DNA of 7,161 bases. Source: Chloroflexota bacterium (GTDB lineage Bacteria > Chloroflexota > Dehalococcoidia > Dehalococcoidales > UBA2162). Under the pieces are notes generated by a model that was not told the origin of the DNA, made no database searches, and saw only the letters and a program-made list of their open reading frames with translations. Shown here in pieces: positions 1 through 6,260 of the stretch (its first letter is position 1; each line of letters opens with the position of its first letter). The translations under genes were made by a program, and so were the position numbers. Where the stretch lies: assembly GCA_016193545.1 (NCBI GenBank), contig JACPSA010000042.1, positions 1 to 7,161 of the forward strand. The letters are read 5' to 3'.

Positions 1-38
1 AGACGAAAACTACACTAATAGATTCGCGGGAGGTCATT

Positions 39-1232
39 ATGCCTATTTATTCTCATTCACAGCTAAGCATCTACCAGGACTGTCCGCTGAAGTATAAACT
101 CTCCTACAGGGACAGGATTAAACGGGACACCGAAGGCGTCGAAGGCTTCCTGGGGACAATGGTCCACCAGACCTTGAAGAAGTGCTATGATGACGCCCGG
201 TTCACCAGGCTAAACCGCCTGGAGGAACTACTCTCCTATTTCGATAACATCTGGCAGCAGAACTGGCATGACCTAATCTTTATTACTAAAAAAGACCTGA
301 CACAGGAGCATTATCAAGCTCTGGGCAGAAAGATGCTCGATACCTACTACCGGCGTTACGCACCCTTCGGCTCGGACACTACCGTCCAGACGGAGATGAG
401 GCTCAACTTCGCCCTGGACGATGAAAATAAGTACAAACTTATCGGTTACATCGACCGGCTGTCCCGCACTGCCGATGGAGTCTACCGGATTCATGACTAC
501 AAGACCTCAGCCTACCTGCCCAGCCAGGAACAGATTGATAGTGACCGCCAGCTAGGACTGTACCATATCGGTGTGCTAAAGAGGTGGCCGGATGTCAGGG
601 ATATCAGGCTCATCTGGCACTACCTGGCCTTCGACCGGGAGCTTGTTTCCTCACGCTCTGATGAGGCAATTGCCCGGCTGGTAACCGATACCACCAGGCT
701 TATCGACGAGATTGAAGCCGCTCAGGAGTTCCCGCCAAAAGAATCCGGCTACTGTGAATGGTGCGAATACCCTGACCTCTGCCCCAATCGAAAGCATTTC
801 TATACCGTGGAAGCCCTGCCGGCCAATGAGTACCTCAATGAGCCAGGTGTCGCACTGGTCAATAAGTATGCCGAGCTAAGAGAACAGGCACGGGTAATCG
901 GAGAAGAGGCAGACAAGGTGAAAGAAGCCATTGTCGAATATGCCCGCCGTGAGCAGGTGACTATGATTAGAGGCAGCAGTCATCAAGCCAGGGTAAGATT
1001 CGATAAGAAGTTGAAGTTCCCCGGTAAGAACGAGGTTGAACGCAAAGAACTGGATGATGTAATCATACAGACGGGCAAATGGCCAGAGGTTTCCCAGCTT
1101 GACACGACAGCGCTGAGCAGAATTGTCGAGGAAGGCCTGTGGAATAAAGAACTCATTACCCGGGTGATGAAATATGGCCGGATTGAAGAGAGTGGTGCTG
1201 TCTATCTATCGAAGCTAAAAGAAGAGGAGTAA
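39..1232 (+). CDS. RecB/Cas4-family PD-(D/E)XK nuclease with four-Cys Fe-S signature
   Basis: The 397-residue product has the complete RecB-type nuclease motif set: His43 in GTMVHQTL, Asp139 in GYIDR, Asp153 and Lys155 in HDYKT, and Gln171/Tyr175 in QLGLY. These match the metal-binding and catalytic positions of the PDDEXK_1 (RecB/AddB/Cas4) family. Cys15 pairs with a later cluster, Cys239-x2-Cys242-x5-Cys248, the pattern that holds a 4Fe-4S cluster in AddB and Cas4-like enzymes. Residues from about 260 to the end form a charged, partly helical tail that I do not recognise. No helicase motifs are present, so this is a stand-alone nuclease domain protein, probably acting on DNA ends in repair or recombination. 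The ATG at 39 has a strong Shine-Dalgarno GGGAGG at 28-33, five bases upstream. There is no CRISPR array or other cas gene here, so I do not call it cas4. It converges with selD, and a functional link to Sec synthesis is not apparent. Confidence 0.88.
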   Translation: MPIYSHSQLSIYQDCPLKYKLSYRDRIKRDTEGVEGFLGTMVHQTLKKCYDDARFTRLNRLEELLSYFDNIWQQNWHDLIFITKKDLTQEHYQALGRKMLDTYYRRYAPFGSDTTVQTEMRLNFALDDENKYKLIGYIDRLSRTADGVYRIHDYKTSAYLPSQEQIDSDRQLGLYHIGVLKRWPDVRDIRLIWHYLAFDRELVSSRSDEAIARLVTDTTRLIDEIEAAQEFPPKESGYCEWCEYPDLCPNRKHFYTVEALPANEYLNEPGVALVNKYAELREQARVIGEEADKVKEAIVEYARREQVTMIRGSSHQARVRFDKKLKFPGKNEVERKELDDVIIQTGKWPEVSQLDTTALSRIVEEGLWNKELITRVMKYGRIEESGAVYLSKLKEEE

Positions 1233-1257
1233 CGTCAGACCGTCTTCCTAGCTGACG
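1233..1257. terminator. Inverted repeat between convergent nuclease and selD genes
   Basis: CGTCAG at 1233-1238 pairs perfectly with CTGACG at 1252-1257 across a 13-base loop. It begins just after the nuclease stop codon and covers the last codons of selD. It could act as a weak bidirectional terminator, but the stem is only 6 bp and no T-run follows in either direction, so the call is tentative. Confidence 0.25.
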
Positions 1258-2297
1258 GTAATTACCCCTTCGGGTCCGCTGACCACCTCGCCGATAATAG
1301 CTGCATCCTCGATACCGGCTTGTCGCAACCTACCGAGCAGTCGTTCTGCTTTCCGGGGAGCCAGACTAATAAGCAGTCCCCCTGAAGTTTGAGGGTCAAA
1401 GAGGATATCGCTCAGATAACCGGGTATCTTGCTGGCAATTTTCACTGAAAGAGAGTAAAAGTCCCGGTTGCGCCCTAAGCCACTGGGACACAATCCACGC
1501 CTGGCAAACTTGGTTACTTCCGGAAACAAAGGGATGGCAGCAACATTGATGTTAATACCTACCTGGCTATTCTGAGCTAGCTGGGTAATGTGTCCCAGAA
1601 AGCCGAAACCGGTGATATCGGTACAGGCATGGACGCCGACTGCCTGCATTAACTCGGACGCTTTGTCATTCAAAGTCGCCATACATTTGATAACTCTGGC
1701 GACTGCCTTCTCGGCAACCGCCCCCCTCTTGACGGCAGTGTTGATAATGCCGGTCCCCAGCGGCTTGGTCAGGATGAGTTTATCCCCCGCTTTAGCGCCG
1801 GCATTGGTCACCAGCCGTTTGGGATGTACCGTACCGGTGACCGACAGCCCGTATTTAAGCTCGGTATCATCGACACTGTGCCCGCCGACCAGTATTACCT
1901 TTGCCTCCATCATCTTGTCGCTACCACCCCTGAGGATGGCCTTCAGAACCGAAATATCCAGTGACTCGACAGGAAAACAGACAATATTCATCGCTGTCAA
2001 CGGCTTACCGCCCATGGCATAGACATCGCTCAGGGCATTAGCCGCAGCAATCTGGCCAAACGTGTAGGGGTCATTGACGACGGGCGTGAAGAAGTCGACG
2101 GTCTGGATAATAGCCAGTTCATCCGTCAGCTTATAGACGCCGGCATCGTCAAGACTTTCCATACCTCGAATCACGTTCGGGTCGGATATTAAGGGCAAAT
2201 CACATAGTGCCTGATACAGGTCTCCCGGACCCAGTTTAGAAGCTCAACCGGCTCCGCGAACACTTTCGGTCAGGCGAGGGTCTTTTCTCCTCTCCAT
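1248..2297 (-). CDS. selD: Selenide, water dikinase (SelD), itself a selenoprotein with Sec18 encoded by TGA
   Basis: SelD uses ATP to convert selenide to selenophosphate, the selenium donor for SelA. Reading from ATG 2297-2295 through an in-frame TGA at 2246-2244 gives 349 residues, close to the 347 of E. coli SelD. The N-terminus reads RLTESVRGAG-U-ASK, which aligns with E. coli RLTQYSHGAG-C-GCK: the TGA falls exactly on catalytic Cys17, and Lys21 matches Lys20. Asp51, Asp91 (LSDVYAMGG) and Asp227 (TDITGFGFLGH) match the E. coli metal-binding aspartates; GGHS (138-141) and DPQTSGG (301-307) are also present. The ATG is preceded by GGAGGAG at 2308-2302. The stop is TAG at 1250-1248. A call that treats TGA as stop would start at TTG 2198 and remove the catalytic loop. 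A pseudogene is unlikely, because only this codon is interrupted, a SECIS-like hairpin follows, and selA, selB and selC are adjacent. Confidence 0.95.
2209..2246 (-). promoter_or_regulatory. Bacterial SECIS-like element in selD with its UGA Sec codon
   Basis: Immediately 3' of the TGA (2246-2244) the minus-strand RNA can form an upper stem, UGGGUC (2233-2228) with GACCUG (2222-2217), closing a five-base loop CGGGA (2227-2223). A lower stem GCUU (2243-2240) with AGGC (2212-2209) starts right after the UGA. The apical loop begins 17 bases after the UGA and has G at its second position. Known bacterial SECIS elements share a short apical loop with a G in the first two positions, roughly 16-37 bases from the UGA. 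The SelB C-terminal domain would bind this hairpin. The fold was worked out by hand; two of the six upper-stem pairs are G-U. Confidence 0.8.
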
Positions 2298-2314
2298 CCA
2301 ACTCCTCCATTATT

Positions 2315-2340
2315 AAAACCAGGCATTAACGCCCGGCTTT
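2315..2340 (-). promoter_or_regulatory. Leader hairpin upstream of selD ribosome-binding site
   Basis: In the selD-sense RNA, AAAGCCGGGC (2340-2331) pairs with GCCUGGUUUU (2324-2315) around the loop GUUAAU, a 10-bp stem with two G-U pairs. The hairpin ends six bases before the GGAGGAG ribosome-binding site. The two G-U pairs become A-C mismatches on the opposite strand, so the fold is stronger in the selD direction. It resembles a short intrinsic terminator or attenuator, or a stabilising 5' hairpin. Its role is inferred. Confidence 0.4.
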
Positions 2341-2347
2341 ATCAGGC

Positions 2348-2376
2348 ATTTTAGCATTCGCCATCCTTAAAAGCAA
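2348..2376 (-). promoter_or_regulatory. Candidate promoter of selD
   Basis: On the minus strand TTGCTT (2376-2371) lies 17 bases from TAAAAT (2353-2348), a -10 box with five of six consensus bases, preceded by TGC as in extended -10 promoters. Transcription would start near 2341, so the leader hairpin would sit at the extreme 5' end of the mRNA. The -35 box is only a three-of-six match. Confidence 0.45.
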
Positions 2377-2431
2377 AGCTGTTGCCGTTTATCAGATTTA
2401 ACAGGGATAGATAAGAGAGTGTTTGGAAACC

Positions 2432-2510
2432 CACCCCCCCCGTCCCCCTTCCCTTAAATAAGGGAAGGGGGAATATAGGAGAGATAAGAGAGGGGGATTA
2501 ATGGGGTGAG
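2432..2510 (-). repeat. C/G-rich palindromic dispersed repeat, copy 1
   Basis: Read on the minus strand, the element starts CTCACCCC (2510-2503) and ends GGGGTG (2437-2432), so its ends are inverted repeats. Its core is a perfect 13-bp inverted repeat, CCCCCTTCCCTTA at 2444-2456 against 2459-2471, with a two-base loop. Its first 23 bases match the start of the repeat at 7108 at 21 positions, in opposite orientation. It contains no reading frame. It looks like a small non-autonomous palindromic element (REP- or MITE-like). It lies between the selD and selA promoters, where it could also insulate or terminate transcription. A run of eight C at 2434-2441 is part of it. Confidence 0.7.
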
Positions 2511-2528
2511 ATTCTAAAATTATCAACT

Positions 2529-2556
2529 TTGAAGGCGAATCTGAATATGTTAGAAT
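2529..2556 (+). promoter_or_regulatory. Candidate promoter of selA-selB
   Basis: TTGAAG (2529-2534) is 16 bases from TAGAAT (2551-2556), which matches the -10 consensus at five of six positions and is preceded by TGT as in an extended -10. Transcription would start near 2563, leaving a leader of only about 7 bases before the selA ATG at 2570. Confidence 0.45.
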
Positions 2557-2569
2557 AATCAGAGTATTG

Positions 2570-3961
2570 ATGAACAGCGAATTTCGTCGCCTGCCCGGTG
2601 TCGATAAAATCCTCTCCGAGGAGCGGATTAAACAGCTTGAGGATACTTATCCCCACGAGCTCCTGGTAAGTGTAATCAGGCAGCATCTGGAGCATGAGCG
2701 CCTGGCTATCGTCGCGGGCAATCCCTGTCCTCCCCTCGATAAAATAGTCGACTCCATTTTTGCGGAAATAGGCAAACTGGAGAATTTCAGCCTGCGCCGT
2801 GTTATCAACGCCACCGGCGTGCTGCTGCATACTAACCTGGGGCGTGCTCCGCTCAGCCCGGAGACAGTAGCCGCTATGTCTAGCGCCGCTCAGGGTTACT
2901 CTAACATAGAATTCAATCTTGACAGCGGCACCAGAGGGTCGCGCCAAACTCACATCGAACCGATGCTGTGCCAGCTAACCGGTGCCGAGGCAGGCCTGGT
3001 GGTGAACAATAACGCTTCAGCCATATTGCTGGTCCTCAGCGCACTGGCTAAAAGAAAAGAGGTGATTGTCTCCCGGGGTGAGGCGATAGAGATTGGAGAT
3101 AGCTTTCGTATCCCTGATGTCATGCGCCAGAGCGGGGCTAAGCTGGTGGAAGTGGGCACCACCAACTGCACCTATATTACCGATTATGAACAGGCGATTA
3201 CCGACCGCACGGCAGCACTGATGCGAGTCCATACCAGCAACTTCAAGATAACCGGTTTTACTCATTCCGTAAGCCTTCAAGAACTGGTAACACTGGGACG
3301 CCGGCACGACCTGCCGGTAGTCGATGACCTGGGCAGCGGCTGTTTCCTGGATACAACTGCCTTCGGACTCGACCCGGAACCGATGGTACAACAGAGCGTG
3401 ACCGCTGGTGCCGGACTGGTCTGTTTTTCAGGAGATAAGCTGGTAGGTGGGCCCCAAGCCGGGATTATCGTGGGTGAGAAAGCGCTTATCGATAAACTAA
3501 AAAGACACCCGCTGGCACGGGCGGTACGCATCGACAAAATCAGGCTGGCCGGTCTGGCAGCCACCCTGCGGCACTACTTAAAAGGCGAAGCCCAAAGCAA
3601 AATACCGGTGTGGGCTATGCTCTCAACACCATTAGAAGATATCGAACAGCGGGCTGGGAAATGGGCTAACGCACTCAAAGGCATGGCCCAGGTGATAGAC
3701 GGGAAAAGCATGATTGGCGGAGGCAGCCTGCCGGAAAGCACCCTGCCAACGAAGCTGGTCGCCATTAAAGGCGAGCATAAAGGCAAGAACCGTAACTTAG
3801 CGCCAACTCTGGCGCAAAAGCTCCGCAGCGCCGATATCCCGATTATCGGCCGCGTCAGTGATGATGTCCTGCTGCTTGACCCACGCTCGATCCTGCCTGA
3901 AGAAGATGAAATCTTACTCCGTGAACTGCGGAATTTAACGGCTATTTTGAAACACAGCTAA
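2570..3961 (+). CDS. selA: L-seryl-tRNA(Sec) selenium transferase (SelA)
   Basis: SelA is a PLP-dependent enzyme that replaces the serine hydroxyl on Ser-tRNA-Sec with selenium from selenophosphate; the E. coli enzyme is a large homodecamer. The 463-residue product matches the family's usual length. It has the N-terminal LPGVDKIL segment, the signature RRVINATGVLLHTNLGRAPL (about 76-95), the cofactor-pocket region DDLGSG (about 252-257), and the PLP lysine at residue 290 within CFSGDKLVGGPQAG. I chose ATG 2570; a TTG directly before it (2567) is a possible alternative. No good Shine-Dalgarno is visible (only CAGAG at 2560-2564), which fits the very short predicted leader. selB follows after a 36-base gap on the same strand, so the two are probably one transcript. 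The frame is intact, with no missing key residue seen. Confidence 0.96.
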   Translation: MNSEFRRLPGVDKILSEERIKQLEDTYPHELLVSVIRQHLEHERLAIVAGNPCPPLDKIVDSIFAEIGKLENFSLRRVINATGVLLHTNLGRAPLSPETVAAMSSAAQGYSNIEFNLDSGTRGSRQTHIEPMLCQLTGAEAGLVVNNNASAILLVLSALAKRKEVIVSRGEAIEIGDSFRIPDVMRQSGAKLVEVGTTNCTYITDYEQAITDRTAALMRVHTSNFKITGFTHSVSLQELVTLGRRHDLPVVDDLGSGCFLDTTAFGLDPEPMVQQSVTAGAGLVCFSGDKLVGGPQAGIIVGEKALIDKLKRHPLARAVRIDKIRLAGLAATLRHYLKGEAQSKIPVWAMLSTPLEDIEQRAGKWANALKGMAQVIDGKSMIGGGSLPESTLPTKLVAIKGEHKGKNRNLAPTLAQKLRSADIPIIGRVSDDVLLLDPRSILPEEDEILLRELRNLTAILKHS

Positions 3962-3997
3962 CCGTTAGCCAATACTGCCATTAGCAAGGAAAATACC

Positions 3998-5848
3998 ATG
4001 TTTGTACTGGGTACTGCCGGGCATATCGACCACGGCAAGTCGCTACTGGTGAAAGCCCTGACCGGTATAGACCCCGACCGACTGCGTGAGGAGAAGGAAC
4101 GGGGGATGACCATCGACCTCGGCTTCGCCTGGCTAAAGCTGCCCAGCGGGCAGGAAGTGGGCATTGTCGATGTCCCCGGACACGAGAGGTTCATCAAGAA
4201 CATGCTGGCCGGCGTGGGCAGCATCGACCTGGCACTGCTTATCATCGCCGCCAACGAAGGCGTAATGCCCCAGACCAGAGAACACCTGGCCATTCTCGAC
4301 CTGCTCGGAATACAAAGAGGAATTGTGGTCATCACCAAGAAAGACCTGGTGGACGAGGAGTGGCTGAACCTGGTCAAAATCGATATCGAGAAGCTACTCA
4401 GCTCTACCAGCTTAGCCCAATCCCCTATCATCGCTGTTTCGGCGGTAACCGGAGAAGGGTTACCCGATCTGGTCAGCACCATTGACCAACTGCTAGGCAC
4501 TATCGAACCTAAGAAAGATATTGGCCGTCCCAGACTGCCCATCGACCGGGTATTCACCATCGCCGGCTCGGGGACTATTGTCACCGGCACGCTGCTCGAT
4601 GGCTCGCTCTCTACAGGCCAGGAAATAGAAATCGTCCCCCCGGCACTGAAATCGCGGATACGAGGATTACAGACACATAAAGCCCGCGTCAACACAGCAA
4701 CCCCAGGTAGTCGAGTCGCCGCCAATCTGGTGGGCATTGCCACCTCCCAGCTCCAGCGCGGGGATGTACTGACCACACCGGGCTGGCTGACCCCTGTTAT
4801 TATGTTAAGTGTGCGGCTCCGCCTGCTCCCCTATCTGCGCCGTCCCTTACCCCATAACGCTGCCGTTAGCTTTCATACAGGAGCAGCTGAGGCGATGGCT
4901 AAAGTCCGCCTGCTGGAGCAAGACAAGCTAGGGCCCGGCGAGACCACCCGGGCACAGCTAACGCTGAGTCAGCCGGTGGCGCTGGTCAAGGGTGACTATT
5001 TCATTATACGTTCAACGATGGAGACCCTGGGTGGCGGTAACATTATCGATACCCACTCCAAACGACTGCGCCGTTTCCGGTCGACCACAATCGAAAGCCT
5101 GAAGGTTAAAGAGGAAGGCACCCCCGAAGAAGTCATCATAGCGCTGTTAGAGGCCAAACAGCCCCTGGAGTTACCCGCTCTGTTAGCTCAATATGACCTG
5201 CCCGCCAGTGACACCCGTCCAGCCTTAGAGTCTCTCATGGAGCAAGCCAGGGTAATCAGCCTCGGCCAGGGGGAATCACGCCTTCTCTTCACTACCACCG
5301 GCTGGCAGCGCCTGACCCAGCAGGCGACCGATATACTCCATGATTATCACCAGAAATTCCCGACCCGCTCCGGCATGCCCAAAGTAGAGCTAGGCAGCCG
5401 ACTGAAACTGGGCAATCACTCTCCGGTGATTTTACAAAAGATTCTTGATGAAGGTATCCTCAACGAGACAGGGTTGACTGTCCGCCTACCCACCCATGAG
5501 GTCCGACTGACCTCAGCCCAGCAAACTAAAATTGATGCCTTTTTGCAATCCCTCGCAAAAAACCCCTATGCTCCCCTCGGCGACCAGCTCCCCGAGCCTG
5601 ATTTGCTCAACTGGCTCATTGAACGGCAAAGGGTGGTGAAGGTCAGTAATGGCGTGGTCTTTGCCGCTTCCGCTTACAACGAGATGGTTGCCAGGGTCAG
5701 GGCTCATATCAAGATGCATGGTAAGGTAACTCTAGCTGAAGTTCGGGACTTATTTCAGACCAGCCGCAAATACGCCCAGGCTTTCCTGGAGTATCTTGAT
5801 GAAAAGAGGATAACCCGCCGCGTTGGTGACGAGCGGGTGTTGTATTGA
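3998..5848 (+). CDS. selB: Selenocysteine-specific translation elongation factor (SelB)
   Basis: SelB is the GTPase that carries Sec-tRNA-Sec to the ribosome at UGA codons followed by a SECIS hairpin. The 616-residue protein is close to E. coli SelB (614). The GTPase domain starts at once: GHIDHGKS (8-15, P-loop), GMTIDLGF (36-43, switch I with the SelB-type IDLGF), DVPGH (58-62) and TKKD (113-116). EF-Tu-like beta-barrel domains follow (about 180-345; for example RVFTIAGSGTIVTGTLLDG). The remaining C-terminal part, to residue 616, has the length and helical character of the winged-helix repeats that bind SECIS RNA. The Shine-Dalgarno AAGGA lies just upstream of ATG 3998, and selA ends 36 bases before. 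The presence of the full C-terminal region fits the SECIS found in selD. The gene is intact and ends with TGA at 5846-5848, here a normal stop: no coding continuation is apparent before the convergent gene. Confidence 0.97.
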   Translation: MFVLGTAGHIDHGKSLLVKALTGIDPDRLREEKERGMTIDLGFAWLKLPSGQEVGIVDVPGHERFIKNMLAGVGSIDLALLIIAANEGVMPQTREHLAILDLLGIQRGIVVITKKDLVDEEWLNLVKIDIEKLLSSTSLAQSPIIAVSAVTGEGLPDLVSTIDQLLGTIEPKKDIGRPRLPIDRVFTIAGSGTIVTGTLLDGSLSTGQEIEIVPPALKSRIRGLQTHKARVNTATPGSRVAANLVGIATSQLQRGDVLTTPGWLTPVIMLSVRLRLLPYLRRPLPHNAAVSFHTGAAEAMAKVRLLEQDKLGPGETTRAQLTLSQPVALVKGDYFIIRSTMETLGGGNIIDTHSKRLRRFRSTTIESLKVKEEGTPEEVIIALLEAKQPLELPALLAQYDLPASDTRPALESLMEQARVISLGQGESRLLFTTTGWQRLTQQATDILHDYHQKFPTRSGMPKVELGSRLKLGNHSPVILQKILDEGILNETGLTVRLPTHEVRLTSAQQTKIDAFLQSLAKNPYAPLGDQLPEPDLLNWLIERQRVVKVSNGVVFAASAYNEMVARVRAHIKMHGKVTLAEVRDLFQTSRKYAQAFLEYLDEKRITRRVGDERVLY

Positions 5849-5873
5849 AGCCGATAGTCAGCTATAGATTTAG

Positions 5874-5899
5874 TGTAGGGGAATATCGCGTCACCTACA
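5874..5899. terminator. Inverted repeat between convergent selB and zinc-ribbon gene
   Basis: TGTAGG (5874-5879) pairs with CCTACA (5894-5899) across a 14-base loop, between the selB stop and the end of the minus-strand zinc-ribbon gene, whose stop codon it includes. It could serve both convergent genes, but it lacks a T-run and the stem is short. Confidence 0.25.
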
Positions 5900-6116
5900 A
5901 CGGAGTATCTCCATCATGGGATTCCGCCTTTTCATGAGTCCGTATATTCAGTTTATCGACTTCCGACTGATTGACCGGCTGAGAGGACTTTACCTCGCCA
6001 TTTTCGATTATAATGTTGAAGGTCTCTCTACACTTTTTGCACCGGAAAGGGCCTTTATACTCTGCCAAAGAAAAATAACTTTGGTCGCCGCATTTAGGGC
6101 AAGTGATATTAGCCAT
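5895..6116 (-). CDS. Small zinc-ribbon protein of unknown function
   Basis: The 73-residue product begins with a treble-clef or zinc-ribbon type module: Cys6-x2-Cys9 (CPKCG) and Cys26-x2-Cys29 (CKKC), separated by 16 residues, which should hold one zinc ion. After residue 33 (FNIIIENGEV) the protein is charged and probably disordered. No signal peptide or membrane segment is seen, so it is probably cytoplasmic. The ATG at 6116 is preceded by AGGAG (6130-6126) at a nine-base distance, which supports this gene over the overlapping plus-strand frame. It is convergent with selB and divergent from the membrane protein gene. I cannot assign a function: such short ribbons occur in regulators and nucleic-acid-binding proteins. 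A role in selenium metabolism is not shown by anything in its sequence. Confidence 0.8.
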   Translation of the reverse strand: MANITCPKCGDQSYFSLAEYKGPFRCKKCRETFNIIIENGEVKSSQPVNQSEVDKLNIRTHEKAESHDGDTPL

Positions 6117-6144
6117 TATAACTTACTCCTTCCCCTTTTCGACA

Positions 6145-6173
6145 ATCTTCGCTCAAATCGGCCTCGCTGTCAA
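6145..6173 (-). promoter_or_regulatory. Candidate promoter of zinc-ribbon gene
   Basis: On the minus strand a consensus -35 TTGACA (6173-6168) is followed after 17 bases by GAAGAT (6150-6145), a poor -10 with three matches of six. Transcription would start near 6138, ahead of the AGGAG ribosome-binding site. Confidence 0.3.
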
Positions 6174-6198
6174 GATGCACCGGAAAAGATTAACAGTT

Positions 6199-6213
6199 TC
6201 TTGACCTTCAAGA
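6199..6213. promoter_or_regulatory. Short palindrome upstream of the membrane-protein promoter
   Basis: TCTTGA and TCAAGA flank a three-base centre (CCT), a perfect 6-bp inverted repeat lying eight bases upstream of the -35 box at 6221. TTGAC also recurs at 6201 and 6221, a 20-base spacing (about two helical turns). This could be a binding site for a dimeric regulator in the divergent region, but chance is possible at this length. Confidence 0.25.
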
Positions 6214-6220
6214 CCACTTT

Positions 6221-6249
6221 TTGACACCTTCGTTTTTTTATAGTATAAA
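6221..6249 (+). promoter_or_regulatory. Strong sigma70-type promoter of the membrane-protein gene
   Basis: TTGACA (6221-6226, perfect -35) and TATAAA (6244-6249, five of six) are separated by the optimal 17 bases. Transcription should start near 6256, only about 5 bases before the ATG at 6261, so the AAAGGA at 6247-6252 would not be in this mRNA. This bears on which start codon is used. Confidence 0.6.
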
Positions 6250-6260
6250 GGAAATCAGTT

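Noticed and set aside
39..1232. Calling the nuclease a CRISPR Cas4
   Set aside because: The motif set fits Cas4 and AddB alike, but there is no CRISPR array or other cas gene in the window, and at 397 residues it is longer than typical Cas4 (about 200).
1588..2022. Plus-strand frame of 144 codons inside selD
   Set aside because: It is antisense to conserved SelD sequence and its translation shows no recognisable domain.
1248..2198. Shorter selD starting at TTG 2198 (316 residues)
   Set aside because: It lacks the conserved N-terminal loop with the catalytic residue and lysine, which is encoded in frame just upstream across a TGA, with a good ATG and ribosome-binding site at 2297.
2431..2471. 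Rho-independent terminator for a gene upstream
   Set aside because: The 13-bp hairpin is perfect, but no gene reads into it from either side (selD and selA diverge), and its ends match a repeat elsewhere in the window, so a dispersed repeat is the better description.
3958..4776. Minus-strand frame of 272 codons over the selB GTPase domain
   Set aside because: It is opposite a strongly conserved gene, its translation is rich in Ser, Arg and Pro as expected of an antisense frame, and it has no clear function or domain.
5846..5848. The selB TGA as a second Sec codon
   Set aside because: The protein is already at full family length, and the following sequence shows no conserved coding continuation before the convergent gene.
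5916..6224. Plus-strand frame of 102 codons overlapping the zinc-ribbon gene
   Set aside because: The minus strand encodes two clean CxxC pairs with a good ribosome-binding site; the plus-strand product has no recognisable domain.
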